NCBI GenBank assembly: GCA_945862235.1
Contig: CAMAYU010000006.1
Span: 1 to 64,000, forward strand
Origin: Schlesneria paludicola DSM 18645
GTDB taxonomy: Bacteria; Planctomycetota; Planctomycetia; Planctomycetales; Planctomycetaceae
Length of the DNA stretch: 64,000 nucleotides
Direction of reading: 5' to 3'
Shown here in pieces: positions 53,807 through 62,470 of the stretch. The translations under genes were made by a program, and so were the position numbers. Below the pieces are notes generated by a model. The model was not told the origin of the DNA and ran no database searches. It was given only the letters and a program-made list of their open reading frames with translations. The number at the start of each line of letters is the position of its first letter. The stretch's first letter is position 1.

Positions 53807-54637
53807 ATGATTCTGGAATTGGTCGAGTACCTGCTCACGCCGTGTTCCTTCGCGATGCGGCGACTCGGATATCTGCGCGGGCAGTTGGGGATCAAAGTCC
53901 GTCACCGGCAGTGCCGTCGCGCGTGGAAAGAACATCTACAGCGGACGCAGACCACGATTCGAGCCGCCTTGCTGGACTGCCCGCAGCGCCGGAAGGCGGT
54001 CGTTCTCGGGTCGGGCTTGTTGCTCGACGTGCCGCTCGCCGACTTGGCCGCAACGTTTCGAGAAGTGATTCTCGTCGATGTCGTTCATCCCTTGAGGGCA
54101 TATCTGGCCACGCTGCGTTACCGCAACGTGCGACTCGTCAGCGTCGATGTCTCGGGAACGGCGGCGGAACTCGCGCGCATCGCCCACGATCCGCTGGCTC
54201 CGTTGCCGCGTGCCGTCCCACAGTTGTTCTGTGACGACAAGGAAGTCGATTACGTCGTCTCGGTGAACCTGCTCTCGCAGCTTCCTTACATTCCCGCGAT
54301 GTACTTGTCGAAGAGTCCGCCGCGACCGGAGTCGGAGATCGACGACTACGCCCGATCACTGATTGAAAGTCATCTCGATTACTTACAACGCCTGCCCGGC
54401 GTGGTGACGCTGGTCACGGATGTCGAGAAAATTCAGATCGACAGCGACGGCCATGAAGTCGATCGGTTCGACATCCTCTACGGCGTGACGCTGCCGTGGT
54501 CGGGTGAGGAATGGACATGGGAGCATGTCCCGCTGAAGCACCTCTCGCGCGAGTTCGCGTATCACCGTCGCGTTTGTGCGGTGAGGAACTTGAAGAGCGG
54601 TCACAGCAAAAGTGCGTCTGCTCCTACCGACGCCTGA
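53807..54637 (+). CDS. Putative methyltransferase-like protein, 276 aa
   Basis: Starts MILELVEYLLTPCSFAMRRL, with GGAG just upstream. The middle has a Rossmann-like nucleotide or SAM-binding segment (RKAVVLGSGLLLDVPLADLA, then FREVILVDVVHP) followed by RYRNVRLVSVDVSGTAAEL and VDYVVSVNLLSQLPYIPAMY. No signal peptide. Fold suggests a SAM-dependent methyltransferase; the substrate is unknown. It starts 28 bp after flhA on the same strand, so it may be co-transcribed with it. Confidence 0.68.
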   Translation: MILELVEYLLTPCSFAMRRLGYLRGQLGIKVRHRQCRRAWKEHLQRTQTTIRAALLDCPQRRKAVVLGSGLLLDVPLADLAATFREVILVDVVHPLRAYLATLRYRNVRLVSVDVSGTAAELARIAHDPLAPLPRAVPQLFCDDKEVDYVVSVNLLSQLPYIPAMYLSKSPPRPESEIDDYARSLIESHLDYLQRLPGVVTLVTDVEKIQIDSDGHEVDRFDILYGVTLPWSGEEWTWEHVPLKHLSREFAYHRRVCAVRNLKSGHSKSASAPTDA

Positions 54638-55068
54638 TGCGTAAGCGAATGAATTCCCTCGGCCCGGGTTGGACGTTCGCGCTGTCGCATCACCAGATCA
54701 AGCGGTTGGTCCTGGAACAACGGTCGCTCGGCGAGGTGCTGCGATTGATGCGCGAGTTTCCCGTCTGCTCAAACGGCAATTACATGTTGGCGGATGGCAG
54801 CGGAGCGTTTCTCGATGTCGAACTCATCAGCGAGGGGCCGTTTGTCCCCGTCGGTCAGTCACGATTTCTGGTTCACTCAAATCACTTCCTGTGTCCCTAG
54901 ATCGCTTGCGACGCGAACTGGCAACTCAGCCTGCCCGATTCATTGCCGCGACTGGATCGGCTACGGACGCTCATCGACGAGATGTTCCCTTCGATCCGTC
55001 TGGAGGATGTGCAGCAATTCCTCGCCGATCACGATGGCGAAGGCCCAGGACTTTCGGACATCGTTGGG
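54638..55068 (+). pseudogene. Remnant of a C45-type acyltransferase (penicillin acylase-like)
   Basis: The frame encodes SLGPGWTFALSHHQIKRLVL, SNGNYMLADGSGAFLDVELI and RFLVHSNHFLCP. A TAG stop (54898-54900) follows, then in the same frame IACDANWQLSLPDSLPRLDR and LRTLIDEMFPSIRLEDVQQF + LADHDGEG. These match the C-terminal half of AAT-like C45 proteins (GNYLLAD, LVHTNHF, LxxLLxDH). The N-terminal catalytic Cys half is absent. A gene that is decapitated and stopped once is unlikely to be active. Confidence 0.6.
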
Positions 55069-55319
55069 GCGATGTTTACGCGACAGATGCCGACGGCGTT
55101 GACGGCCTCGCCGCCACGCGACCCGCCTCCGGTCGCACGTTCGCTCAAGCGGGAACAAGCTGCGTGGTGAACGGGATGCCGCAACGAGCCGTCGACCGTG
55201 GCGTCGTCGATCAGGTCGGCCTGCCGCAAGAGATCGCTCACCGCGTGATCAAATGGGCCACGGTAAACAATCGCCCTGCGCCAGCCCTGCTGGATACCTG
55301 TTCAACACGAGCCTTCTGA
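55069..55319 (+). pseudogene. Remnant of CheB methylesterase C-terminus
   Basis: In a different frame from the preceding remnant: DADGVDGLAATRPASGRTFA, then QAGTSCVVNGMPQRAVDRGV and VDQVGLPQEIAHRVI. This matches the end of CheB (GMGxDGVxGL, GRTxAQDExSCVVxGMPxxA, DEVxPLxxI). Receiver and most of the esterase domain, including the catalytic Ser and His, are missing. It begins where the C45 homology stops, so a deletion probably joined the two. Confidence 0.65.
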
Positions 55320-55405
55320 CAAGGCTGAATGGCCAAAGATGAAACGGAATTGCCGACATGAAACATGAAATCAGTGTTCGTACAACTTGAGATTACGGGG
55401 CTGGT

Positions 55406-55486
55406 TCAAAACTAGCCCGACGCGCAAGCGAGGGCTTCGCAGTCATCGAATGTCCAGCCCTCGCTTGCGTATCGGGCTAGTTTTGA
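55406..55486. repeat. TCAAAACTAGCCCGACGCGCAAGCGAGGGCT hairpin, copy 4
   Basis: 31-bp arms 55406-55436 and 55456-55486 pair with about three mismatches. It sits between the CheB remnant and the first CheW-like remnant. Same family as 17834-17895, 45061-45106, 49146-49210 and 62053-62117. Confidence 0.8.
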
Positions 55487-55545
55487 AATGCGTTCTCATC
55501 ACTTTGCACTTCTCTTCAAAACAACCAAACCTGAGAACCTCCATC

Positions 55546-56074
55546 ATGCACACAACACACGCCGCGATTCACGCGTCCTCTGGCTCGAACCGGCTGCGCC
55601 TCGCGCTGTGCGATGTCGGACACGACCGCTATCTCGTGGACTTCACCGACGTGACGAGCATTCAGCGGTCGAACGTCATCTCACGGATGCCAACCGCCGA
55701 GCGTCACGACGGGGGGACTGGCCACCGCGCAGGGTGAGGTTCCCATTTTCTCGCTCGCTCAACGGCTGGGAGTCGCGCCGTCGGGAGCGACGCGCCAATA
55801 CTGCCGGATCGTGGGGAATGCCACCGCGCGGTGGGGCTGGCTCGTGGATCGCGTTCATCACACGGACGACTGCGACGCCCGAGACCTCGTCGCACTACCT
55901 GACACACTTCAATCGGAGTGGTGTCGTCACGGACTGATCCGCGCGGACAAAACATCCTCAACGGAGGCGGTCTCGGAATCGTCAGAGCAGGCTCAGTCGG
56001 AGAATCAGTCGTCGCGTTTGCGACTCGTACTGCGTGTCGGCGCGTTGCATCCCGAGTTCTCGTTTTTGCAGTGA
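55546..56074 (+). pseudogene. CheW-like protein, frameshifted (1)
   Basis: Starts MHTTHAAIHASSGSNRLRLA and continues LCDVGHDRYLVDFTDVTSIQ. In a run of six G at about 55712-55717 the frame shifts by one. The downstream frame then gives GLATAQGEVPIFSLAQRLGV, YCRIVGNATARWGWLVDRVH and runs to TGA 56072-56074. With one G removed the two halves read as a ~175-residue CheW-domain protein (V-x-P-I-F-x-L; W-x-V-D-R-V). A single indel could also be an assembly error. Confidence 0.65.
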
Positions 56075-56590
56075 GCCTCATCACGGGAACTCAACCCACG
56101 AGCCGCTGGCGTGCGACGCGGCAGCGACAAACGGTGCCGCGCGACGACCGAGCGCTCGACAACTCCTCTCCTTCGTACTGACGGACGCTGGCTTGGTGGG
56201 AAGTCCGATTCGCATCGGCCTCAACGCCACACAGGTCGCCGAAATCTTGGCACCACCAGAACTGACGAGGCGTGCCTCACGCCGGTCCCGCGATTCTCGG
56301 CATGGTGGCGTGGTCGTGCGATCCCTGTCGTTGATCTGGCGGCACAACTCGGCCTCACGCTGCGCCGGCGGCAACAGCCGACGCGCCTCATCATCACGCG
56401 CACTCAGAATGCCGCTGCGCCGTTGATCGGTTTCCTGAGTTCCGCCGACATTCGTACCGATCGCGACGATCTCGAAACGGCCCGGCAGTCTGAGGATCAT
56501 TCCGCCCGCCCCGACTCCCGGCTCGGAGCCTTTCACCTCGGTGTCAGCACGGTTCTGATCCCCGATCTGCATCGCGTGTTGCTCGCGTGA
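56075..56590 (+). pseudogene. CheW-like protein, frameshifted (2)
   Basis: The first frame gives RQLLSFVLTDAGLVGSPIRI + GLNATQVAEILAPPELT. The second, offset by one base near 56265, gives TPVPRFSAWWRGRAIPVVDL + AAQLGLT and RLIITRTQNAAAPLIGFLSS, ending at TGA 56588-56590. The order EILxPPxLTPVPxxxxxxRGxxIPVVDLxxxLG is CheW's signature. No clear start codon. It follows the first CheW-like remnant directly. Confidence 0.62.
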
Positions 56591-56695
56591 GATTTGGTTC
56601 GTGCCGGAGAGTGCGTCCGTCTGGCTCTTCCATCGCGAAGCCATGACGGCGATGCGCTACGGTGGCTGAGACCGGCGTGCGGAGCGGTGTCAGCC

Positions 56696-56782
56696 GTAGG
56701 GTGTGTGGAGTCTTCGGAACACACCATTACTGAGTACAACACTCCCCGAACCGGTGCGTTCCGAAGACTTCACGCACCCTAC
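56696..56782. repeat. Long hairpin, GTAGGGTG...CACCCTAC family, copy 2
   Basis: Left arm GTAGGGTGTGTGGAGTCTTC + GGAACACACC and right arm GGTGCGTTCCGAAGACTTCA + CGCACCCTAC, with a 27-nt loop. Same ends as 16138-16222. Confidence 0.78.
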
Positions 56783-56977
56783 ATCGACTCCCGGACGTAG
56801 TCACTGAACAGTCCTCAAGACCGGCGAGCGGACCGGTGTCAGGACAATCTGGCAGGCCCGCTTTACGCCGCCGTCACTGACAAGCTATCTTTGATGCACC
56901 CGCCTCGGATTGCCTTGCCCGTGCCTTTGCAAACCCGCCACAGACCGTCTTCCCGAACACTGCCATTTGGAATCTCG

Positions 56978-58387
56978 ATGATGCTTCACCGCCTGTTGCT
57001 CGCGAGTTTGTTGTCGTCTGCTGTTCTGATCCCGCTTCGTTCGGCTGTGGCCGACGAGGCGAAGCCGGAACAAGTCAAAGTCAGCTTTTACCGCCACGTC
57101 CGGCCGATTCTTCAACGCCATTGCTCGGGTTGTCACCAGCCCTCGAAGCAGGGCGGCAACCTGCAATTGATCTCGTTCGAGACGTTCTCCAAGGGCGGCG
57201 ATAACGGCGCGAGTTTCCTTGCCGGGAAGCCCGATGAAAGTCTGATCGTGAAGCAGATTTCGGGAGAGAAGCCCGAGATGCCGCTCAACGCCGATCCCCT
57301 TTCTGCCAAGCAGATCGAGACGATTCGGAACTGGATCGCACAGGGAGCGACCGACGACACGCCCGCCGCTGCGAAGGACGATGTCTCGACCACTAAGCCG
57401 CCGGTCTACACGGCTTCACCCGTGATCACGGCGTTGGCGTTTTCTCCCGACAGCACGCTGCTGGCGGTTTCGGGCTATCACGAGGTCGTGCTGCACAAGG
57501 CTGACGGCAGCGAACCGGCCGGTCGCCTCATTGGTCGGTCGCCAAGGATCAACTCTATTCGGTTCTCGCCCGATGGGACGAAGCTCGCCGCGGCCGGCGG
57601 TGCCCCGTCGCTGTTCGGTGAGATTCAGTTCTGGGACATGGCGAAGCGGGAACTTGTGCGATCCGACACGGTTGGGTTCGACACGCTCTACGGAGCCTGC
57701 TTCAACGACGAAGGGTCGCTGCTGTCGTTCGGGACGTTCGACAATCGCGTCCGTGCGATTCAAGTCGCCGATGGCAAGCAGGTCATGTCGATGGACGCCC
57801 ACGCGGACCTCGTCTACGGCACCGCGTTCTCGCTGAAGAACGATCACGTCATTAGTGTCAGCCGCGACATGTCGATGAAATTGACCGAACTCAAGACCTC
57901 GCAGTTCGTCGATAACATCACGAGCATCACGCCGGGTGCTTTGAAGGGAGGCTTGATGGTCGTGCAACGTCATCCGAAGGAAGAGCAGCTGCTGATCGGT
58001 GGTGCGGACGGCGAGCCGAAGCTCTACAAGATTTTCCGCACGCAGGCTCGCCAGATTGGCGACGACTTCAATCGGCTACGGAGCTATACGAAGTTGCCCG
58101 GCCGCGTGGTGAGCGTCAACTTCAATGTCGATGGCAGCCGATTTGTCGTCGGCAGCAGTAACGCCACCAGCGGTGCGGCTCGCATCTATAAGACCGACAC
58201 CGAGGCACCGCTTCACGAATTGAAGGGCCACGCGGTCGGAGTCTTCGCCGTGGCGTTCCGTCCCGACGGCAAGCAAGTCGCCACCGGGGGACTCGATGGC
58301 ATCGTGAGACTGTTCGACTCCGAGACCGGTGCCTTGGTGAAAGAGTTCGTTCCCGTCACGATCACGCCCGCTGTGGCTGGCAAGTAA
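56978..58387 (+). CDS. Planctomycete cytochrome C / WD40 repeat protein, exported
   Basis: A 469-residue protein with a signal peptide (MMLHRLLLASLLSSAVLIPL). A PSCyt1-type domain contains the haem motif CSGCHQ at ~residue 50 (FYRHVRPILQRHCSGCHQPS). WD40 blades follow from ~145: PVITALAFSPDSTLLAVSGY, INSIRFSPDGTKLAAAGGAP, and near the end VGVFAVAFRPDGKQVATGGL + DGIVRLFDSETG. It precedes, and is probably co-transcribed with, the DUF1549/DUF1553 gene 55 bp downstream. It may bind haem and a partner or polymer; the function is unknown. Confidence 0.9.
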   Translation: MMLHRLLLASLLSSAVLIPLRSAVADEAKPEQVKVSFYRHVRPILQRHCSGCHQPSKQGGNLQLISFETFSKGGDNGASFLAGKPDESLIVKQISGEKPEMPLNADPLSAKQIETIRNWIAQGATDDTPAAAKDDVSTTKPPVYTASPVITALAFSPDSTLLAVSGYHEVVLHKADGSEPAGRLIGRSPRINSIRFSPDGTKLAAAGGAPSLFGEIQFWDMAKRELVRSDTVGFDTLYGACFNDEGSLLSFGTFDNRVRAIQVADGKQVMSMDAHADLVYGTAFSLKNDHVISVSRDMSMKLTELKTSQFVDNITSITPGALKGGLMVVQRHPKEEQLLIGGADGEPKLYKIFRTQARQIGDDFNRLRSYTKLPGRVVSVNFNVDGSRFVVGSSNATSGAARIYKTDTEAPLHELKGHAVGVFAVAFRPDGKQVATGGLDGIVRLFDSETGALVKEFVPVTITPAVAGK

Positions 58388-58442
58388 CACTGGCTTTCAA
58401 CATCGTTTTCACAGGCAATATCGCTCCCGAGGAGTCGCTCGA

Positions 58443-60887
58443 ATGCAACGCACATTGAAATTGGGTTCACTGATCGTCGCGCTGGCTGGCGGTCTATCGT
58501 TCGGAGGGCGTGTACATGCCCAGGACACGCCAGCCATCGTCAAGATTCAAACCATTCCCGATCGGTTGACGCTCGGTGACGTGCGCGATGCTCGCAGCGT
58601 GTTGGTCTTCGGGCAAACGGCCGACGGTAAGTCGGTCGATTTGTCGGACACGGCGACGCGCACGGCGGGTGGACCTCAGATCGCGATTGATCGCGATGGC
58701 TATGCGGTGCCGGTGGCCGTCGGTTCGACGGAGCTGGTTGTCTCGGCGGGAGGCCACACGGTCAAGGTGCCCGTGGACGTGAAAGACATTACACCGCGCG
58801 AGACCGACTTCGTTCGCGATGTCGAGCCGATCATGGCCAAGGTCGGCTGCAACGCGGGAACGTGTCATGGCGCCCAAGCCGGACGAAAGGGCTTCAAGCT
58901 AAGCCTGCGCGGGTACGATCCGATCTACGACTACCGGGCGCTCGTCGATGATGTCTCCGGTCGTCGCTTTAACCGCGCGAATCCCAGCGACAGCCTGATG
59001 CTCCTCAAGCCGACGCAGGGCGTTCCTCACGAAGGGGGCTTCCTTTTCGATGAAGAATCGCGGGCCTACAAGATCGTCCATCAATGGATCGCCGAAGGCT
59101 GCAAGTTCAGCGAAGCGGCTCGCCCAGTGAAGCTGGAGATTCTGCCAAAGAATCCGATTCTGGATCGCTCGGGGAGCAATCAGCAGATGCTCGTCGTCGC
59201 GACATTCGCCGACGGTTCGTCACGCGATGTGACTCGCGACGCGATCTTCGAGACCAGCAATTTTGAAGTGGCGACCGTCAGTGGCACCGGCCAAGTGAAG
59301 GCCGTTCGTCGTGGCGAAGCTTCGGTCCTGGTTCGGTATGAAGGGACGTATGACTCGAACACGGTGATCGTTCTCGGTACGCGAGAAGGTTTCGCGTGGA
59401 AAGACTCCGCGGAACACAACTTCATCGACACGCACGTCAACAACAAGCTCAAAAAGCTCAAGATTCAAGCGGCCGATCTCTGCACGGATGCCGAGTTCCT
59501 CCGTCGCGCGTCGCTCGATTTGACGGGCCTTCCCGCCACGGCCGATCAGACGCGAGCATTTCTCAACGACGCGCGTGACTCCCGCACCAAGCGTTCAGCA
59601 ATGATCGAAGAGTTGCTCGCCTCGCCCGCGTACGTCGATCACTGGACGCTCAAGTGGAGCGACCTGCTGCTCTCCAACCGCAAGTTCATCAACGAACAAG
59701 GTGTCTGGGCGTTCCGCAATTGGATCCGAGAAGGGGTCGCTACGAACAAGCGTTACAACGACTTCGTGTACGACCTGATGACCGCCAGTGGCAGCACGCT
59801 CGAAAACCCGCCCGCCAACTATTACCGCATCGCTCGCGAACCACGCGAAGTGATGGAGAACATGACGCAAGTCTTCGTCGGGACGCGGTTCGTCTGTGCT
59901 CAATGCCACGACCATCCGTTCGAGAAATGGACGCAGACGCAGTACTACCAGCTCTCGTCATTCTTCGGCGGCGTCGGTCGCAAGGGGGGCAAGAACGGTA
60001 CGGAAGAAGTTATCTATGACATGCGGACCCCGGCGCTGGTGACTCACGTCGGTACCGGTCAGCAAGTCGCAGCCGTGTTTCCGTTCCAACTGGAAGGAGT
60101 CGATCTCTCCAGCGATGTTCCTCGCGTGAAGCTGGCTCAATGGCTCACTGCGAAAGAGAACCCCTATTTCGCGAAGAGTCTCTCGAACCGCTACTGGAGC
60201 TATCTGAACGGCAAGGGAATCATTGACCCGGTAGACGACATTCGGCTCAGCAATCCCGCGTCCAACCCGGAACTGCTCGATGCCCTGACGAGCGATTTCG
60301 TGGCGAGCGGCTTCGATCTCAAGCAACTGCTCCGCACGATCTCCAACTCACACACGTACCAGCGGACGTTCGTGACGCACCAGTGGAACGAGGACGACGA
60401 CACGAACTACTCGCACGCAACGCCGCGCCGTTTGGCGGCCGAATCGCTGTTCGACGCGATCATGACAGCGACCGGTTCGCCCACGAACCTGCCCGGCGTT
60501 CCCAGCGGCTTCCACGCCTCGCAATTGCCCGACGCCTCGGGTGCCGTCGCGTTCCTCGACATGTTCGGCCGTGCTCCGCGTGAGTCACCCTGCGAATGCG
60601 AACGCTCGTCCGAGGTGAGCCTCGCGCAGACACTGACGCTCATCAATGGCCCGACGATCTCCGAAGCGATCGTCCACCCGCAAGGCTTGATCGCGAAGCA
60701 ACTCGCGGCGAAGGTCGAAGCTCCGAAGATGGTCGAAGAGATTTACCTGTCGGTCTTCAACCGGATGCCGACTGACGCGGAACGAGTACAAGGCGAAAAG
60801 TATCTCGCCGACAACGGTCTCACCGACGGTGCCCAAGACCTGATGTGGGCACTCATCAACAGCCCGGCCTTCCTATTCAACCGGTGA
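58443..60887 (+). CDS. DUF1549/DUF1553 cytochrome-like planctomycete protein (2)
   Basis: An 814-residue exported protein starting MQRTLKLGSLIVALAGGLSF (signal peptide, cleavage near VHAQD); GAGGAG lies 8 nt upstream. Order: Ig-like, PSCyt1-like CNAGTCHGAQAGRKGFKLS (CX3CH), a second Ig-like (FADGSSRDVTRDAIFETSN), DUF1549 (EFLRRASLDLTGLPATADQT; FVCAQCHDHPFEKW with CXXCH), and DUF1553 (NPYFAKSLSNRYWSYLNGKG ... INSPAFLFNR). It shares its architecture with 26795-29026 but lacks the in-frame repeat there. A DUF1501 partner is not adjacent. Confidence 0.94.
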   Translation: MQRTLKLGSLIVALAGGLSFGGRVHAQDTPAIVKIQTIPDRLTLGDVRDARSVLVFGQTADGKSVDLSDTATRTAGGPQIAIDRDGYAVPVAVGSTELVVSAGGHTVKVPVDVKDITPRETDFVRDVEPIMAKVGCNAGTCHGAQAGRKGFKLSLRGYDPIYDYRALVDDVSGRRFNRANPSDSLMLLKPTQGVPHEGGFLFDEESRAYKIVHQWIAEGCKFSEAARPVKLEILPKNPILDRSGSNQQMLVVATFADGSSRDVTRDAIFETSNFEVATVSGTGQVKAVRRGEASVLVRYEGTYDSNTVIVLGTREGFAWKDSAEHNFIDTHVNNKLKKLKIQAADLCTDAEFLRRASLDLTGLPATADQTRAFLNDARDSRTKRSAMIEELLASPAYVDHWTLKWSDLLLSNRKFINEQGVWAFRNWIREGVATNKRYNDFVYDLMTASGSTLENPPANYYRIAREPREVMENMTQVFVGTRFVCAQCHDHPFEKWTQTQYYQLSSFFGGVGRKGGKNGTEEVIYDMRTPALVTHVGTGQQVAAVFPFQLEGVDLSSDVPRVKLAQWLTAKENPYFAKSLSNRYWSYLNGKGIIDPVDDIRLSNPASNPELLDALTSDFVASGFDLKQLLRTISNSHTYQRTFVTHQWNEDDDTNYSHATPRRLAAESLFDAIMTATGSPTNLPGVPSGFHASQLPDASGAVAFLDMFGRAPRESPCECERSSEVSLAQTLTLINGPTISEAIVHPQGLIAKQLAAKVEAPKMVEEIYLSVFNRMPTDAERVQGEKYLADNGLTDGAQDLMWALINSPAFLFNR

Positions 60888-60912
60888 TGCCGCAGCGAAC
60901 GGTGAACATCGC

Positions 60913-61039
60913 AACACCAGCCCGTAGCGTGAGCGAGGAAGTGCGGTAGCGCATCAGTGCTATCGGCTTTCTCGCTCACGTTTTTTCGTTTCCTCGCTCA
61001 CGCAGTTTTGTTTCCTCGCTCACGCTTCGGGTTGGTGTT
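60913..61039. repeat. CACCAGCCCGTAGCGTGAGCGAGG hairpin, copy 2, with internal direct repeats
   Basis: The outer arms AACACCAGCCCGTAGCGTGA + GCGAGGAA and TTCCTCGCTCACGCTTCGGG + TTGGTGTT pair. Between them TTTC(C)TCGCTCACG occurs three times (about 60968, 60989 and 61011). Relative of 34369-34438. It lies between the DUF1549 gene and the aldolase gene. Confidence 0.75.
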
Positions 61040-61102
61040 GTCTCTCCCGCCGGCGTGACTTCCGATGTCCCTCGAAGACCGATCATCTCTAGGACGATCA
61101 CC

Positions 61103-62017
61103 ATGCTGAAGCTGATTCGTGGCGTATTGCCGATCGCTCACACGCCGTTTCTAAATGATGACTCGATCGACTTTGAGAGTCTGCGGCGGCAGGTTGATTG
61201 GGCGTTTGAGGTCGGAGCCGATGGGCTGGGGACCGGCATGGTTTCGGAACTGTTGCGGCTGACGTTTGCTGAGCGAGTTGCACTAACCGAGAAGCTGGCA
61301 GAGTTCACCGCCGGGCGGGGCGCGTTCTTCGCGGGAGTCGGAGCGGAATCGACGAAGCAAGCACTCGAGTACGCGCGGCTTGCTGAGCGTGCGGGAGCCG
61401 ATGCGGTGATGGCGATCCCACCGATCTCGACGCGCCTTCCGGTCGCGGCCGTGCGCGACTACTTCATCGCGCTGGCCGACGGAGTGGGAATACCGATCAT
61501 CGTGCAAGATGCGTCCGGTTACGTTGGTCAACCGATCCCGATCCCGGTCTGTGTCGAGCTGCTGCGGCGGTTCGGTGCCGACAAGATTCTCTTCAAGCCG
61601 GAGGCGTCTCCCATCGGTCCCAATCTGTCGGCGCTGCGCGATGCGACTGGCGGTGAGGCTCGAATATTTGAAGGTTCGGGGGGCGTCTGTCTGGTAGACA
61701 GCTTTCGTCGTGGCATCTCGGGAACGATGCCGGGAGTGGAGTTTCTTCCCGCAGTCGTCGCGTTGTGGCAGGCCCTTGCGCGACGGGACGATGACGCGGC
61801 GTATCGCCTCTATTTCCCCCTGTGCGCCTTGGTGAGTCTGCAACTTCAAGCGGGACTGGACGGCTTTCTGGCCGTCGAAAAATACGTACTTCACCGGCGC
61901 GGCCTCTTTACCACCGATCGCCGTCGCACACCGAATGCGTGGAGTTTGGATGACGAGACGCGGGCCGAGTTGGATCGTCTGCTCGAACGCTTGGATGCGG
62001 CGTTGGCGACAGGCTAA
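61103..62017 (+). CDS. DapA/N-acetylneuraminate lyase-family aldolase
   Basis: A 304-residue class I aldolase-fold protein starting MLKLIRGVLPIAHTPFLNDD, with AGGA 8 nt before the ATG. The Schiff-base lysine is in KILFKPEASP (~residue 165). The conserved Tyr is probably in IIVQDASGYVGQPIPIPVCV. The substrate loop usually GTTGE reads GTGMVSE, so it is not a standard dihydrodipicolinate synthase; a keto-acid or sugar-acid aldolase/dehydratase is more likely. Stands alone between hairpins. Confidence 0.85.
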   Translation: MLKLIRGVLPIAHTPFLNDDSIDFESLRRQVDWAFEVGADGLGTGMVSELLRLTFAERVALTEKLAEFTAGRGAFFAGVGAESTKQALEYARLAERAGADAVMAIPPISTRLPVAAVRDYFIALADGVGIPIIVQDASGYVGQPIPIPVCVELLRRFGADKILFKPEASPIGPNLSALRDATGGEARIFEGSGGVCLVDSFRRGISGTMPGVEFLPAVVALWQALARRDDDAAYRLYFPLCALVSLQLQAGLDGFLAVEKYVLHRRGLFTTDRRRTPNAWSLDDETRAELDRLLERLDAALATG

Positions 62018-62052
62018 GCACCTGTCGAAATCTTCGTCTGCCTTTCAAAACT

Positions 62053-62117
62053 AGCCCGACGCGCGAGCGAGGGCTTCGCGTGAAATCAAAACGAAGCCCT
62101 CGCTTGCGCGTCGGGCT
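62053..62117. repeat. AGCCCGACGCGCGAGCGAGGGCTTCG hairpin, copy 5
   Basis: Arms 62053-62078 and 62092-62117 pair nearly perfectly, 36 bp after the aldolase stop. The left flank TTTCAAAACT matches that of 55406-55486, so the whole element, not just the stem, is conserved. Confidence 0.8.
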
Positions 62118-62470
62118 GAGTCAATCAGCGTGTGTTCCCGATGAGAAGTCCGGCTAACAAGGCTAAGCCAGACTTCAGTCTCGGGATGAAAACGGGTTTC
62201 GCGCGGGCCGTCTCGATGGCCCCGGACCCGAGCGTCCAAGGGAGTCTTTCGGCGGCAATCGCCGGTGCGAGTTGGGGGCGTGGGGGGCGTGACCGTCAAA
62301 CTCGGCCAACGCTTCCAACCCGGTTCAAGCCGCACCGTGAAACACGTCGATAGCGACGAGGCAGACGCGCGACTGTGCGGGGTGGCGGCGTTGCGCGATG
62401 GATCGCGTGAATGGATCGAACGCCACCTCGGTCGCAGTCGAGTTGCTAGGCAGGATGATGGAGGTACGGC
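62118..62470. other. Gap with no supported gene
   Basis: About 350 bp upstream of the last gene. Both strands have open frames because of high GC, but I see no family or ribosome binding site. The promoter of the next gene is expected here. Confidence 0.4.
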
